A stretch of DNA of 49,687 nucleotides from positions 1 to 49,687 of the forward strand of contig CAKRUB010000023.1 in the NCBI GenBank assembly GCA_934402375.1. The letters are read 5' to 3'. Origin of the DNA: an uncultured Acetatifactor sp. (GTDB lineage Bacteria > Bacillota > Clostridia > Lachnospirales > Lachnospiraceae). Positions 41,134-49,617 of this stretch are shown here, piece by piece. Position 1 is the stretch's first letter, and each line of letters begins with the position of its first letter. The position numbers and the translations under genes were made by a program. The notes under the pieces are model-generated. The model was not told where the DNA came from and ran no database searches. It saw only the letters and a list, made by a program, of their open reading frames with translations.

Positions 41134-42618
41134 ATGCTGTTTAATTCTGTTGAATTTTTGATTTTCTTTCCGATCGTTACGCTGATTTATTACATTGTAC
41201 CTCGGAAGATTCGCTATATCTGGCTTTTGATCTCAAGTTATTATTTCTATATGTGCTGGAATCCAAAGCATGTGATTCTGCTGGCTGTGTCCACCGGAAT
41301 CACATGGATTTGCGGACTGCTGATTCCCCATGCAAAGAAGCCCGGAGCAAAAAAAGCGATTGTAATCGGCGGGCTGTGCTCGAATCTGGGGATTCTGTTT
41401 TTCTTTAAATACTTCACTTTTTTTCAGCAAATTTGTAATCGGTTACTGTCTATGCTGCATTTGCAGACATGGGAGCGGCGGTTTGATATTTTGCTGCCGG
41501 TGGGAATTTCCTTTTACATATTCCAAGCGCTTGGATACCTTATCGATGTCTACAGGGGAAAGGTAGAGGCGGAAAAGAACCCTCTGCGCTATGCCCTTTT
41601 TGTCTCCTTTTTTCCGCAGCTGGTGGCAGGACCGATCGAGCGCTCCGAAAATCTGCTCGGACAGCTTAAAAATCTGGATAAGGCAAAGCTCGGCAGCTAT
41701 AAGAAGGTGACAGAAGGTCTTACCTTGATGGTCTGGGGACTTTTCGTGAAAATGGTGATCGCAGACAGGATTGCCATTCTTGTGAACACTGTGTTTGAAA
41801 ACTATCACATATATGGCACGGTTGCGCTTGCGGCGGGGGCTGTGGGCTTTGCCCTGCAGATTTATTGTGACTTTATGGGGTATTCCACGATTGCGGTCGG
41901 CGCAGCCCGCGTGATGGGCTTTAAACTGATGGAAAATTTTGAAACGCCCTATTTTGCAAAATCCGTCAGCGAATTCTGGAGAAGATGGCACATTTCTCTC
42001 AGCACATGGTTCAGGGATTACCTGTATATCCCTCTGGGAGGAAACCGCTGCTCCAAATCCCGTAAGTACCTGAACATTATGATAACAATGGCACTCAGCG
42101 GTCTGTGGCATGGGGCAAACTGGACTTATATCGCATGGGGAGTGCTGCACGGTCTCTATCAGGTCGTGGGCGATCTCACGGGAAAGCTGCGGAGTGGATT
42201 TTACCGGAAGCTTCACGCAAAAACGGAGAGCTTCAGCTTTCGGCTTGCTCAGGGGATTATGACCTTCATGCTGGTAGATGTCGCATGGATATTTTTCCGT
42301 GCGCCCAGTATCAGGGATGCTCTCGAGTTCTGCCGTAGACTGGTGACAAAGTGGGATCCGTGGAATCTCTTTAATGGTACGGTCTATACGCTCGGACTTG
42401 ACAGGGTGGAGATGCACATTCTGCTGGCGGGCTTTATAATGCTGCTTCTGACAGACATTCTACGTTACAGGAAGAAACTAGACCTCGTTGGATTTTTGCA
42501 GCAGCAATGTATCTGGTTTCGGTGGATCGTTATTTTCGTGCTGATTGTTTCGGTATTGGTATATGGAACCTACGGAATCCGGTTTGAATCCCAACAGTTT
42601 ATTTATTTCCAATTCTGA
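41134..42618 (+). CDS. MBOAT family membrane O-acyltransferase
   Basis: A 494-residue polytopic membrane protein with about ten spans. MBOAT hallmarks are present: LLPVGISFYIFQALGYLIDVYRG in two parts, SFFPQLVAGPIER, FWRRWHISLSTWFRDYLY, and the catalytic histidine H326 in LWHGANWTY. The closest style is AlgI/PatA-like, which moves acetyl groups across the membrane to an extracellular glycan. The SGNH-like gene at 42649 is the expected partner. Confidence 0.9.
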   Translation: MLFNSVEFLIFFPIVTLIYYIVPRKIRYIWLLISSYYFYMCWNPKHVILLAVSTGITWICGLLIPHAKKPGAKKAIVIGGLCSNLGILFFFKYFTFFQQICNRLLSMLHLQTWERRFDILLPVGISFYIFQALGYLIDVYRGKVEAEKNPLRYALFVSFFPQLVAGPIERSENLLGQLKNLDKAKLGSYKKVTEGLTLMVWGLFVKMVIADRIAILVNTVFENYHIYGTVALAAGAVGFALQIYCDFMGYSTIAVGAARVMGFKLMENFETPYFAKSVSEFWRRWHISLSTWFRDYLYIPLGGNRCSKSRKYLNIMITMALSGLWHGANWTYIAWGVLHGLYQVVGDLTGKLRSGFYRKLHAKTESFSFRLAQGIMTFMLVDVAWIFFRAPSIRDALEFCRRLVTKWDPWNLFNGTVYTLGLDRVEMHILLAGFIMLLLTDILRYRKKLDLVGFLQQQCIWFRWIVIFVLIVSVLVYGTYGIRFESQQFIYFQF

Positions 42619-42648
42619 CAGGACTGTGGGAGATAGGAGCTGAAGAAA

Positions 42649-44085
42649 ATGGACTCGAATAAGAAGAGATTGATTAAGCAGGGAGCTTCTGCAGTTTGTT
42701 TCTGCTTGCTTTTGATCCTGCTTTTGAAATATGTTTACGGTGTGTTTGCGTGGAAGGACGGCGCGGGAGCATACATTACGCCGGTTCCGACCTTTTATGA
42801 ACTGGATAAGGACACGGTCGATGTATTGTTTCTGGGAAGCAGTCATTGCTATTGTGCTGTCAGGAATGCACAGCTTTGGGACAGCTATGGAATGGCGACC
42901 TACAGTCTTGCAATCTCGGGACAGGATCTCGCGGCATCCTATTACTGGCTGGAGGAGGCGTTGAAGACTCAGACTCCCAAGGTAGTCTGTCTGGAGGTGT
43001 ACGGCGTTGACTTTCACGGCTATGAGGATCAGGGAAATTTATACAGAAATGTCCTTCCGTACAGGATTTCCGGCGACTATGCGAATATGCTTCGGGACAT
43101 TGTCGGCGGAGACGAAGAGAAGGACATTTTCATGAAGTGGCCGATCCTTCACACCAGATACACCGAATTGCAGAGACAGGATTTCCCGGGAGAGACGCCG
43201 CTTTTTATCGGCTACCGGGCGGAATTCCATGCGGAAGCTATTGACTGGCGCGCGAACGGATTGCACGCATACGAGGGAAATGAGGTCATGCCGATCGAGG
43301 AAGCCGAGGAGACATGGCTTCGGAAAATTATTGAGACCGCGAAGGAAAACGGAATTGAGCTCTGCTTCTTTGCCGCGCCGTTTGCAGCCACGGATGAAGA
43401 ACAGATGAAATTCAACCGTGTAAAGCAGATCGCGGAGGAGGAAGAAATACCGTTCATCAACACCATAGCGGATCATGAGAAGCTGGGGTTGATCGCCGAT
43501 GTGGACTTTATCGACTGGGCGCATACGAACATATGGGGAGCGCAGAAGGTCACGGCATATCTGGGAGAATTTCTGGCGGGAAATTATGATCTGCCGGATC
43601 ATCGCGGAGACAGGGGATACGAGATATGGGACAGGGATTCGGTCATCCGTGCACATGAGCTGCAGGATTATCAGTTGCAGCAGTACACAGACCTGCAGTC
43701 GGTTCTGGCATTTGCAGCCGGCTGTACAGATTATACGGTTGTGATTGCCACGAGCGGCGAATACCTGAGAGAGGATGTTTATCTCGAGGACAAGCTGGAA
43801 TCGCTGGGCATCTGTGATGCTTTCTATGAAAGCGGCGGAACATGGGTTATTGCGGACAGGGAACTGCTTCTGGAGAGAACGCAGGAAGCCTTCAACTGGT
43901 ATGGGGACAAGAACGGCGCGGATCTTGTTCTGGCGGGAGATCAGAATGGCAGAATCGTCATGGTAAATCAGGAGAACTGCATCCGCGTTGAAAACGGTAT
44001 TAACATTGCATTCTATGACAACGCCACAAATACGCTTATTGCGATGGGATTTGACGCATTGAACGGCTATGCCTGTGTCAGATAA
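42649..44085 (+). CDS. Membrane-anchored SGNH-like acyltransferase partner (AlgJ/DltD-like)
   Basis: A 478-residue protein with one N-terminal anchor (residues 12-30) and a large extracellular domain. The block-I serine motif FLGSSHCYC (S64/S65) and the C-terminal Asp/His motif DWAHTNIWGA are visible. The rest up to 478 is an additional domain without a recognised family. With the MBOAT protein upstream it is predicted to complete acetyl transfer to a cell-surface polymer. The genes are 30 bp apart. Confidence 0.75.
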   Translation: MDSNKKRLIKQGASAVCFCLLLILLLKYVYGVFAWKDGAGAYITPVPTFYELDKDTVDVLFLGSSHCYCAVRNAQLWDSYGMATYSLAISGQDLAASYYWLEEALKTQTPKVVCLEVYGVDFHGYEDQGNLYRNVLPYRISGDYANMLRDIVGGDEEKDIFMKWPILHTRYTELQRQDFPGETPLFIGYRAEFHAEAIDWRANGLHAYEGNEVMPIEEAEETWLRKIIETAKENGIELCFFAAPFAATDEEQMKFNRVKQIAEEEEIPFINTIADHEKLGLIADVDFIDWAHTNIWGAQKVTAYLGEFLAGNYDLPDHRGDRGYEIWDRDSVIRAHELQDYQLQQYTDLQSVLAFAAGCTDYTVVIATSGEYLREDVYLEDKLESLGICDAFYESGGTWVIADRELLLERTQEAFNWYGDKNGADLVLAGDQNGRIVMVNQENCIRVENGINIAFYDNATNTLIAMGFDALNGYACVR

Positions 44086-44105
44086 GAGGAAGGAAAGAGA
44101 TACAG

Positions 44106-46304
44106 ATGAGGAAGAGAGAGAGAATTACAGCTGTCCTGTTGGGAATTTCACTGGCATTGACGGGCTGCGGGGGGACTGTCACGACGGAGGGAGCAGCGGT
44201 TGCAGATTCCGGGCAGAATGTTCAGACAGTGGAAAAGAACTGTAAGGAAGCGGTTTATATAGGAGATGCTTCCATTGAAGAATACCGGATTGTCGGCAAG
44301 AATAAAGAGTGCCGCGCTGCGGGCGCTGAGCTGCAGACGTATATTAAAAGAACCGTCGGCGTGGAGCTGCCAGTAGAAACCCATGCCGGTTTTTCGGGAA
44401 AAACAATCAATTTGGTGATTGACGGAAAGCTTGAGAAGGATAAATGTATACAGATAGCTGACGGGGAGATCACGCTGAGTGCGAAGGATGCTGACCTGCT
44501 GTATGACTGTGTATATTTGTTCGTTGACACCTATCTCGGGTGGATAAAGGCGGGCACGGAGGAGGCTCATATCAGCAACAGAAATACCACGCTCCATATT
44601 CCGGCGGACGTGGCGGAGCAGGAGGCGTGGATCGCTGAAAGGGAGCCGATCGTCACGCTCTGGAATGTGAACTGGAGCAGAGGCGCCTACATGGATAACG
44701 CGGTCAGCGTCAAGAACAATCTCATGTATTACACTGAGGATCAGCTGTATGAATATGTCAAGATGATGAAATACTGCGGATTTACGGGGATTCAGGTGAC
44801 TGATATGTGTTCTGCATGGGCGGGGCTTGGCAGCTGGCAGGCAGTGCATGAGAAGCTCAGAATGATGGCGGATGCAGCCCATTCACTTGACATGAAGTTC
44901 ACGTTATGGGTATGGGGAGCGGAATTTTCGGACTGCGGCTGGGTAGACAATTCCGTATCCTATGACGGGAAGGGTGGATATGCCTATGAGAATGAGGAGG
45001 TCTGTGCAACCTTTGAAAAATATTATGATATTTATGCGAATCTGGCAGATTGCTGTGACAGGGTGATCGGACATTACTACGATCCGGGTAATCTGCGTAC
45101 CGCTCAGGACATTGCGTATTTTGCAAAGATGCTCCGGGACAAATTCTGGGCAGTAAACCCGGAGATTGATTTTGGAATCAGCTGCTGGGTGGATGAATAC
45201 GATAAAAATGTTTTTGTTGATGTGCTGGGAAGCGATATCACCCTGTACGAACGCGGATATCGGGCTGACCCGGAGGGAGAGTACAATAAGTTCCGCGGTG
45301 AGATCAATAATCTTGGGTGCCGCATGGGAACATGGGCGTGGAATACCTGTGAAATGGAGATTGACCAGCTGGCACAGATGAATTTCAACATGGATCATTT
45401 GCGCTCGGTCTATCTTACGGCGAGAAACTATGATTCCGTTAAGAAGCCCGATTACTGGAGTGAGATGGATTCCTATCATGTGCTGAATGTCTTTTCGCTG
45501 TACTGTGCCGGGCAGATGCTGATTAATCCTGACATTGACACGGCAGCTCTGTTCAGGCAGCTCTCCGTGTCGGTAGTCGGCGAGGAATACGCGGACAGCT
45601 TCTCGGAAATTCTGGATATTATTCAGGATGCGCGAACCGGAAGCTCCTATGACACTTATTTCTGGAGCAAGGAAGACTATATTCTGAAAAGCGATGCTTA
45701 TCCGGCGGAGGAGATTCTGGCGAGATGTGATGCCGTGCTTCCTATATTGCAGGAGATGATCGACAGGAATCTGGAGAGCAATACCCTGCCGCTGCCGATC
45801 AGCCTGAAGGATGTTCTGCGGCTGATGATGCCGCAGCTCCAGCAGATCCGCAGCTTTGCGGAGTTCAGGATCGGGCTGGCAGAGCTGGAGGAGGCATACA
45901 GTCAGGGAGAAGCGGTGGACACGATCGCAGAGAGACTTCAGCTTCTGTCGGAGCCGATCAAGAGTTATAACACGGTGGTCGGCGCGTGGGGACAGATTGA
46001 AGCGAGGGCACAGTACGAGATGGTTACGGATTTCTGTAACCGCACCGGCATTGAGATACAGGAGGATCCGACCTTCCGGGCGAGCAGAAAGCTCCATATC
46101 TATATGCAGCTGGTGTCTTATCAGCTGGGAAAGCAGGAACCATATTATCTGGAGGATCCCTATTATCAGCTCGGTCTCGCCTACGGACAGGAGACCTACG
46201 AGCTGGTGGACGAACTGGTGGCAGAAGGGCTGTTTATCCGGCAGGAGGACGGAAGCGTTTATCTGGCAGATTGGGATAATTATATTTATAATTTCAGTGA
46301 GTAG
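44106..46304 (+). CDS. Large lipoprotein with GH67/GH20-like architecture
   Basis: A 732-residue lipoprotein; the signal peptide ends at lipobox ALTGC (C21). Residues 45-160 resemble the N-terminal domain of alpha-glucuronidases and hexosaminidases (AAGAELQTYIKRTVGVELPV). A TIM-barrel-like catalytic region follows (REPIVTLWNVNWSRGAY, KFTLWVWGAEFSDCGW, FGISCWVDEYDKN). The C-terminal 250 residues are helical. The exact family and substrate are not recognised. It follows the acylation pair with 20 bp between, suggesting it processes the same glycan. Acidic residues suitable for catalysis exist but cannot be picked out surely. Confidence 0.65.
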   Translation: MRKRERITAVLLGISLALTGCGGTVTTEGAAVADSGQNVQTVEKNCKEAVYIGDASIEEYRIVGKNKECRAAGAELQTYIKRTVGVELPVETHAGFSGKTINLVIDGKLEKDKCIQIADGEITLSAKDADLLYDCVYLFVDTYLGWIKAGTEEAHISNRNTTLHIPADVAEQEAWIAEREPIVTLWNVNWSRGAYMDNAVSVKNNLMYYTEDQLYEYVKMMKYCGFTGIQVTDMCSAWAGLGSWQAVHEKLRMMADAAHSLDMKFTLWVWGAEFSDCGWVDNSVSYDGKGGYAYENEEVCATFEKYYDIYANLADCCDRVIGHYYDPGNLRTAQDIAYFAKMLRDKFWAVNPEIDFGISCWVDEYDKNVFVDVLGSDITLYERGYRADPEGEYNKFRGEINNLGCRMGTWAWNTCEMEIDQLAQMNFNMDHLRSVYLTARNYDSVKKPDYWSEMDSYHVLNVFSLYCAGQMLINPDIDTAALFRQLSVSVVGEEYADSFSEILDIIQDARTGSSYDTYFWSKEDYILKSDAYPAEEILARCDAVLPILQEMIDRNLESNTLPLPISLKDVLRLMMPQLQQIRSFAEFRIGLAELEEAYSQGEAVDTIAERLQLLSEPIKSYNTVVGAWGQIEARAQYEMVTDFCNRTGIEIQEDPTFRASRKLHIYMQLVSYQLGKQEPYYLEDPYYQLGLAYGQETYELVDELVAEGLFIRQEDGSVYLADWDNYIYNFSE

Positions 46305-46371
46305 GGGGCATATCTGAATTTAACAGAATAAAATAAAAATCAAACATATTAAAAAAGAAAGCTAAACACTA

Positions 46372-46421
46372 TTGACGCTATTGAAAAACTATGTTAATAT
46401 AAAGATGGGTCATGCGCATGA
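46372..46421 (+). promoter_or_regulatory. Promoter with a perfect palindrome near +1
   Basis: TTGACG (46372-46377) and TAATAT (46395-46400) are 17 bp apart. The 12-nt perfect palindrome TCATGCGCATGA lies at 46410-46421, about 10 bp after the -10 box, a place suited to a repressor. Confidence 0.6.
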
Positions 46422-46448
46422 AACTAAAAAACAAAAAGGCGAATACAT

Positions 46449-46754
46449 ATGAAGCGGATATGCAGTGTACTTTTATTAACGGTTTTTCTTTGCAACATAC
46501 TGAGTTTTAGCTCGATGGCTGGTGGCATCACATGCACACATCCCAGCAGTATGACCAGATCACAGCAGGTAAGCAGTTGGAATTCGTCACACCAGATTAC
46601 TGCTACAAGCAGTAACGGAACGTCTCAGAAAAAAACATGTAATGCATATAACTGGGTGGAGAGAGTGACATCCTATTGCTCCGAGTGCTGGTGTGAATTT
46701 GGATCTCAGGACATACATCATACCTCACATGATTTGTGTGGAATGCATTATTAA
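46449..46754 (+). CDS. Small secreted Cys/His-rich protein
   Basis: A 101-residue protein with a clear signal peptide (basic MKRIC, hydrophobic core, cleavage after SSMA near residue 24). The mature 77 residues contain six cysteines (29, 64, 77, 80, 82, 97) and six histidines (31, 48, 90, 91, 94, 100). The spacing CSECWC and HHTSHDLC suggests a zinc-ribbon-like site or disulfide cluster. No family is recognised, although Lachnospiraceae genomes commonly encode similar short secreted proteins. It has its own promoter and lies 48 bp before a lipoprotein gene. No ribosome binding site better than AAGGCG is seen. Confidence 0.7.
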   Translation: MKRICSVLLLTVFLCNILSFSSMAGGITCTHPSSMTRSQQVSSWNSSHQITATSSNGTSQKKTCNAYNWVERVTSYCSECWCEFGSQDIHHTSHDLCGMHY

Positions 46755-46764
46755 TTCAAAAGGG

Positions 46765-46790
46765 CCAGGGTACCCTGCCGGGTGCCTTGG
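46765..46790 (+). promoter_or_regulatory. Intercistronic hairpin abutting a ribosome binding site
   Basis: CCAGGGTACCC (46765-46775) pairs with GGGTGCCTTGG (46780-46790), 11 bp with two wobbles and a 4-nt loop. It ends 1 bp before the GGAGG of the next gene. It may protect or tune the downstream cistron. Confidence 0.55.
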
Positions 46791-46802
46791 CGGAGGAAAA
46801 CT

Positions 46803-49028
46803 ATGAAAAAAGGAACACAGATTCTGGCCGCGATGACGGTAGCAATTCTGACATTTTCCGGCTGTGGGGCGGAGGGAACAACAGCAGATACAGACGCGGA
46901 GGGTCAGGGCGGAAAGCAGACCCAGAGTGGCGACGAAATGTTTCCGGTGGCAGAGAGACAGGAGACAAACCGGCTGCGCCCGGCGGATTATAACGAGCTT
47001 GAGGCTTTGAAACCGGAGAATGCGTTATATTCCATAACACCGCGCACTCTTGCCGGACAGGACGGTTTTTACGTCCTGAGAAGCTTTTACATGGATTCCG
47101 GTTATCAATGCTTTCTGGAGCGCTATGCAGCCCCGGATTTTGAAAAGACAACACTGGAATTGCCTCTGGGGGACTGGAACCTGACCGACGAAACAGTGGT
47201 CGGCTTTGACCTTTCGGAAAGCGGCATGAGCTTTCTGCTTGAGGCAGGGGAGACATCCGGAGAGTACTGGATTGTGAATACCGACCGAAGCGGTGCTCTG
47301 CAGACGGAAATACACCCGGAGGAGAAGTTCACGGATACCGAAGGAACGCCCGTGTTCCGACGCGGTGACGGTTATTATTATGTGGTTTCAGGGGATGGAC
47401 AGGAATGCATTGCTCTGGATGCTGAGGGAAAGACAGCCGAAACCTACTCCGGTGGAGGTGAAGGCAGAAGCATAGGGGCTCCTGTGAAAAGCGGGAGCGG
47501 TGAAGTCATCTTTCCGGTAACGGACGAGGAAACCGGAGATACGAAGCTGATTATCTTTGACGGGGAATCGGGAACGTGGAAGGAACGCGCCGTGCTGCCG
47601 CAGGAGTCGGTGACGCTCCTCTGTGGAATGTCGGGGCAGCAGCTTTTCTATATCGCACAGGAGAAACTGAATTGCTGGAATGTGGAGGATGGCAGCAGAG
47701 AGACGCTGTTCTCCTTTGCAAACATCGGTATTTCACCGCAGACCGACAGGATCTGTCTTCTGCCGGCGGAGAATGGGGATGTCCGGCTGTATGTGGGCAC
47801 TCTGAAAAAGGAGTATGTGATGACCCTCTCGGAAAATGTGGAGGAGGCGCAGATACAGCTCGCAATGCTCTGTGATGGGGACAGCGATTTCAAGAGTGGT
47901 GTTACACGGTTTAACCAGGTCTATCCGCAATATGCAGTGGACATGGAGAAGCCGGAGACGGATGCAGACAGCTACCGCAACCGGATTATGGCGGATATTG
48001 TGAATGGAGAGGGACCTGATCTGCTGTATCTCTCCTATGAGGATTTTGTTGTGCTTGCCGATATGGGGGCATTGACGGATCTGGACGAATTTGTGGATGC
48101 TGCTGTCATGGATAAGCTGCTTCCGAATGTGAAGAGCCTTGGCGAACGCGACGGGAAGCTTCTGGGAATTGCCCCCGGTATTTCGAGTGTCAGAACTCTT
48201 TTTACAAGCGGACAGACATGGGATGGGGAGAGCTGGTCACTCGGCGATATTCTCAGGCTGGCTGACGAAAAGAAGGACTTGCAGGGACTGTTTACCTATC
48301 CGATGGGGGATATGGAATTGTATAACACGTTGTACAGTCTGGTCGGAATTGATCTTGCACAGTCAAAATTTATCGACCTTGAGAGCGGGGAGAGCCGGTT
48401 CGGGGAGAACAATTTTGCAGCGGTTCTGGAGCTGGTGAAAAAGTACAGCGGAAATGGCAATGCCGGTTCAGGCGGAGTGGACGGAGCGGCGCGCGTCCGT
48501 GAGGGAAGCTATCTTGCGATGAATTATCCGTTTACTCGGGCAGATTTCTTTTTTATAATACTCTCAAACATTGACGGTGCGGGACATGCGGTCGGTTATC
48601 CTGTGGAGGAGGGAAGCGGCAATTATTTCTCGGTGGGAGGAATTCTTGCGGTAAACAGGAATGCACAGGAAAAGACAGCGATAAAAGCATTTCTGGAATA
48701 TATGCTTTCGCTTGAGAATCAGGCGGAATTCAAGAATAGTCTCAGTGTGCGGAAGGATATTACGGATGTAACCGTGCAGTATAATGAATACGTTGAACAA
48801 TATATGTGGGAAGGTCTGGGACTGCTGCCGGGTAAGGCAGATGGCAGCACCTATGTGGAGGAATACAAGGCATTTATGGAGAGCTGTCTGCCGGATAAAG
48901 GTGACACTGTTCTTTTTGACATTATATGGGAGGAAGCAGAGAGTTATTTTTCGGATGCCAAGAAGGCACAGGATGTTGTCGGGGCGATAGACAACCGGAT
49001 ACAGCTCTATCTGGATGAAAGAAAATAA
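46803..49028 (+). CDS. Propeller-like/solute-binding family 1 chimeric lipoprotein
   Basis: A 741-residue lipoprotein with lipobox LTFSGC (C21). Residues 60-350 consist of repeating beta-rich units (YYVVSGDGQECIALDAEG and LFYIAQEKLNCWNVEDG are typical), suggesting a propeller. Residues 355-740 are a family 1 extracellular solute-binding protein: FKSGVTRFNQVYPQYAV, IMADIVNGEGPDLLYLSYED, the glycine-rich hinge and the late FLEYMLSLENQAEF. No permease or ATPase accompanies it. It may be a sensor or glycan-binding protein more than a transporter part. The ATG at 46803 follows GGAGG. Confidence 0.75.
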   Translation: MKKGTQILAAMTVAILTFSGCGAEGTTADTDAEGQGGKQTQSGDEMFPVAERQETNRLRPADYNELEALKPENALYSITPRTLAGQDGFYVLRSFYMDSGYQCFLERYAAPDFEKTTLELPLGDWNLTDETVVGFDLSESGMSFLLEAGETSGEYWIVNTDRSGALQTEIHPEEKFTDTEGTPVFRRGDGYYYVVSGDGQECIALDAEGKTAETYSGGGEGRSIGAPVKSGSGEVIFPVTDEETGDTKLIIFDGESGTWKERAVLPQESVTLLCGMSGQQLFYIAQEKLNCWNVEDGSRETLFSFANIGISPQTDRICLLPAENGDVRLYVGTLKKEYVMTLSENVEEAQIQLAMLCDGDSDFKSGVTRFNQVYPQYAVDMEKPETDADSYRNRIMADIVNGEGPDLLYLSYEDFVVLADMGALTDLDEFVDAAVMDKLLPNVKSLGERDGKLLGIAPGISSVRTLFTSGQTWDGESWSLGDILRLADEKKDLQGLFTYPMGDMELYNTLYSLVGIDLAQSKFIDLESGESRFGENNFAAVLELVKKYSGNGNAGSGGVDGAARVREGSYLAMNYPFTRADFFFIILSNIDGAGHAVGYPVEEGSGNYFSVGGILAVNRNAQEKTAIKAFLEYMLSLENQAEFKNSLSVRKDITDVTVQYNEYVEQYMWEGLGLLPGKADGSTYVEEYKAFMESCLPDKGDTVLFDIIWEEAESYFSDAKKAQDVVGAIDNRIQLYLDERK

Positions 49029-49056
49029 TCTTTGCGGAGACGGAATAAAAGTGTTT

Positions 49057-49098
49057 TTTCCTGTCAAACATATCTTTGTAAAAGATAGTTTCAGGAAA
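49057..49098 (+). promoter_or_regulatory. Long hairpin enclosing the cotF-like ribosome binding site
   Basis: Blocks TTTCCTG, AAAC and TATCTTT (49057-49077) pair with AAAGATA, GTTT and CAGGAAA (49081-49098), about 18 bp with two small one-sided bulges and a 3-nt loop. The ribosome binding site AGGAAAGG (49093-49100) lies mostly in the 3' arm, so translation may be held back until the stem opens. There is no T-run after it, so it is not a terminator. Confidence 0.65.
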
Positions 49099-49109
49099 GG
49101 ATGAGCGCG

Positions 49110-49568
49110 ATGATTTTAAAAGAGAAGGAACGGACGGCAATCCAGGATTTGCAGACACAGGAAAAGAGCTGTGTGGAGAAGTACGGAAAATATGCGGAGC
49201 AGGCGAGAGATCCTGAATTAAAGAGCCTTTTCCAGACCTTGCAGAGCAAGGAGAGAGAGCACTATGAATCTCTGGGCAAGGTGCTGGAGGGCACGGTGCC
49301 GACCTGTAACTGCAACGATTCCGACGGAAAGAACTATGAGCCCAAGGCAACTTATTCCGGTATGACAAATTCTGAGGACAAGCAGCACGATGCGTTTCTT
49401 GCGACAGACTGTATCGGTACGGAAAAGCTGGTCTCCGGTGAGTACAACACGAATGTCTTCAATTTTGGAGAGAGCAGCCTCCGCAAGCTGCTGGCAGACA
49501 TCCAGATCGAGGAGCAGAACCATGCAGAAATGCTTTATAAGTACAAGACAGTAAATGGAATGTCATAG
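49110..49568 (+). CDS. CotF-like spore coat / ferritin-like protein
   Basis: A 152-residue protein with the pattern of the CotF coat family: an N-terminal helix pair (LQTQEKSCVEKYGKYAEQA) with QSKEREHYESLGKVL, and a C-terminal pair with IQIEEQNHAEMLYKY. The Glu/His placement recalls a ferritin-like four-helix bundle. The CNCN segment in the middle is unusual. The ATG at 49110 is preferred over 49101 because AGGAAAGG ends at 49100. The hairpin at its ribosome binding site hints at timed, perhaps sporulation-linked, expression. Confidence 0.8.
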   Translation: MILKEKERTAIQDLQTQEKSCVEKYGKYAEQARDPELKSLFQTLQSKEREHYESLGKVLEGTVPTCNCNDSDGKNYEPKATYSGMTNSEDKQHDAFLATDCIGTEKLVSGEYNTNVFNFGESSLRKLLADIQIEEQNHAEMLYKYKTVNGMS

Positions 49569-49582
49569 AGTAATCAGAAATG

Positions 49583-49614
49583 CAAATGACGTGGCCGGGT
49601 GGTCACGTCATTTG
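49583..49614 (+). terminator. Terminator hairpin after the CotF-like gene
   Basis: CAAATGACGTG (49583-49593) pairs perfectly with CACGTCATTTG (49604-49614). A T-rich end (TTTGTAT) overlaps the 3' arm. The putative intron begins three bases later. Confidence 0.75.
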
Positions 49615-49617
49615 TAT

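Noticed and set aside
41443..42417. 324-codon minus-strand open frame over the MBOAT gene
   Set aside because: It lies wholly antisense to a clear membrane acyltransferase, with a composition typical of shadow frames.
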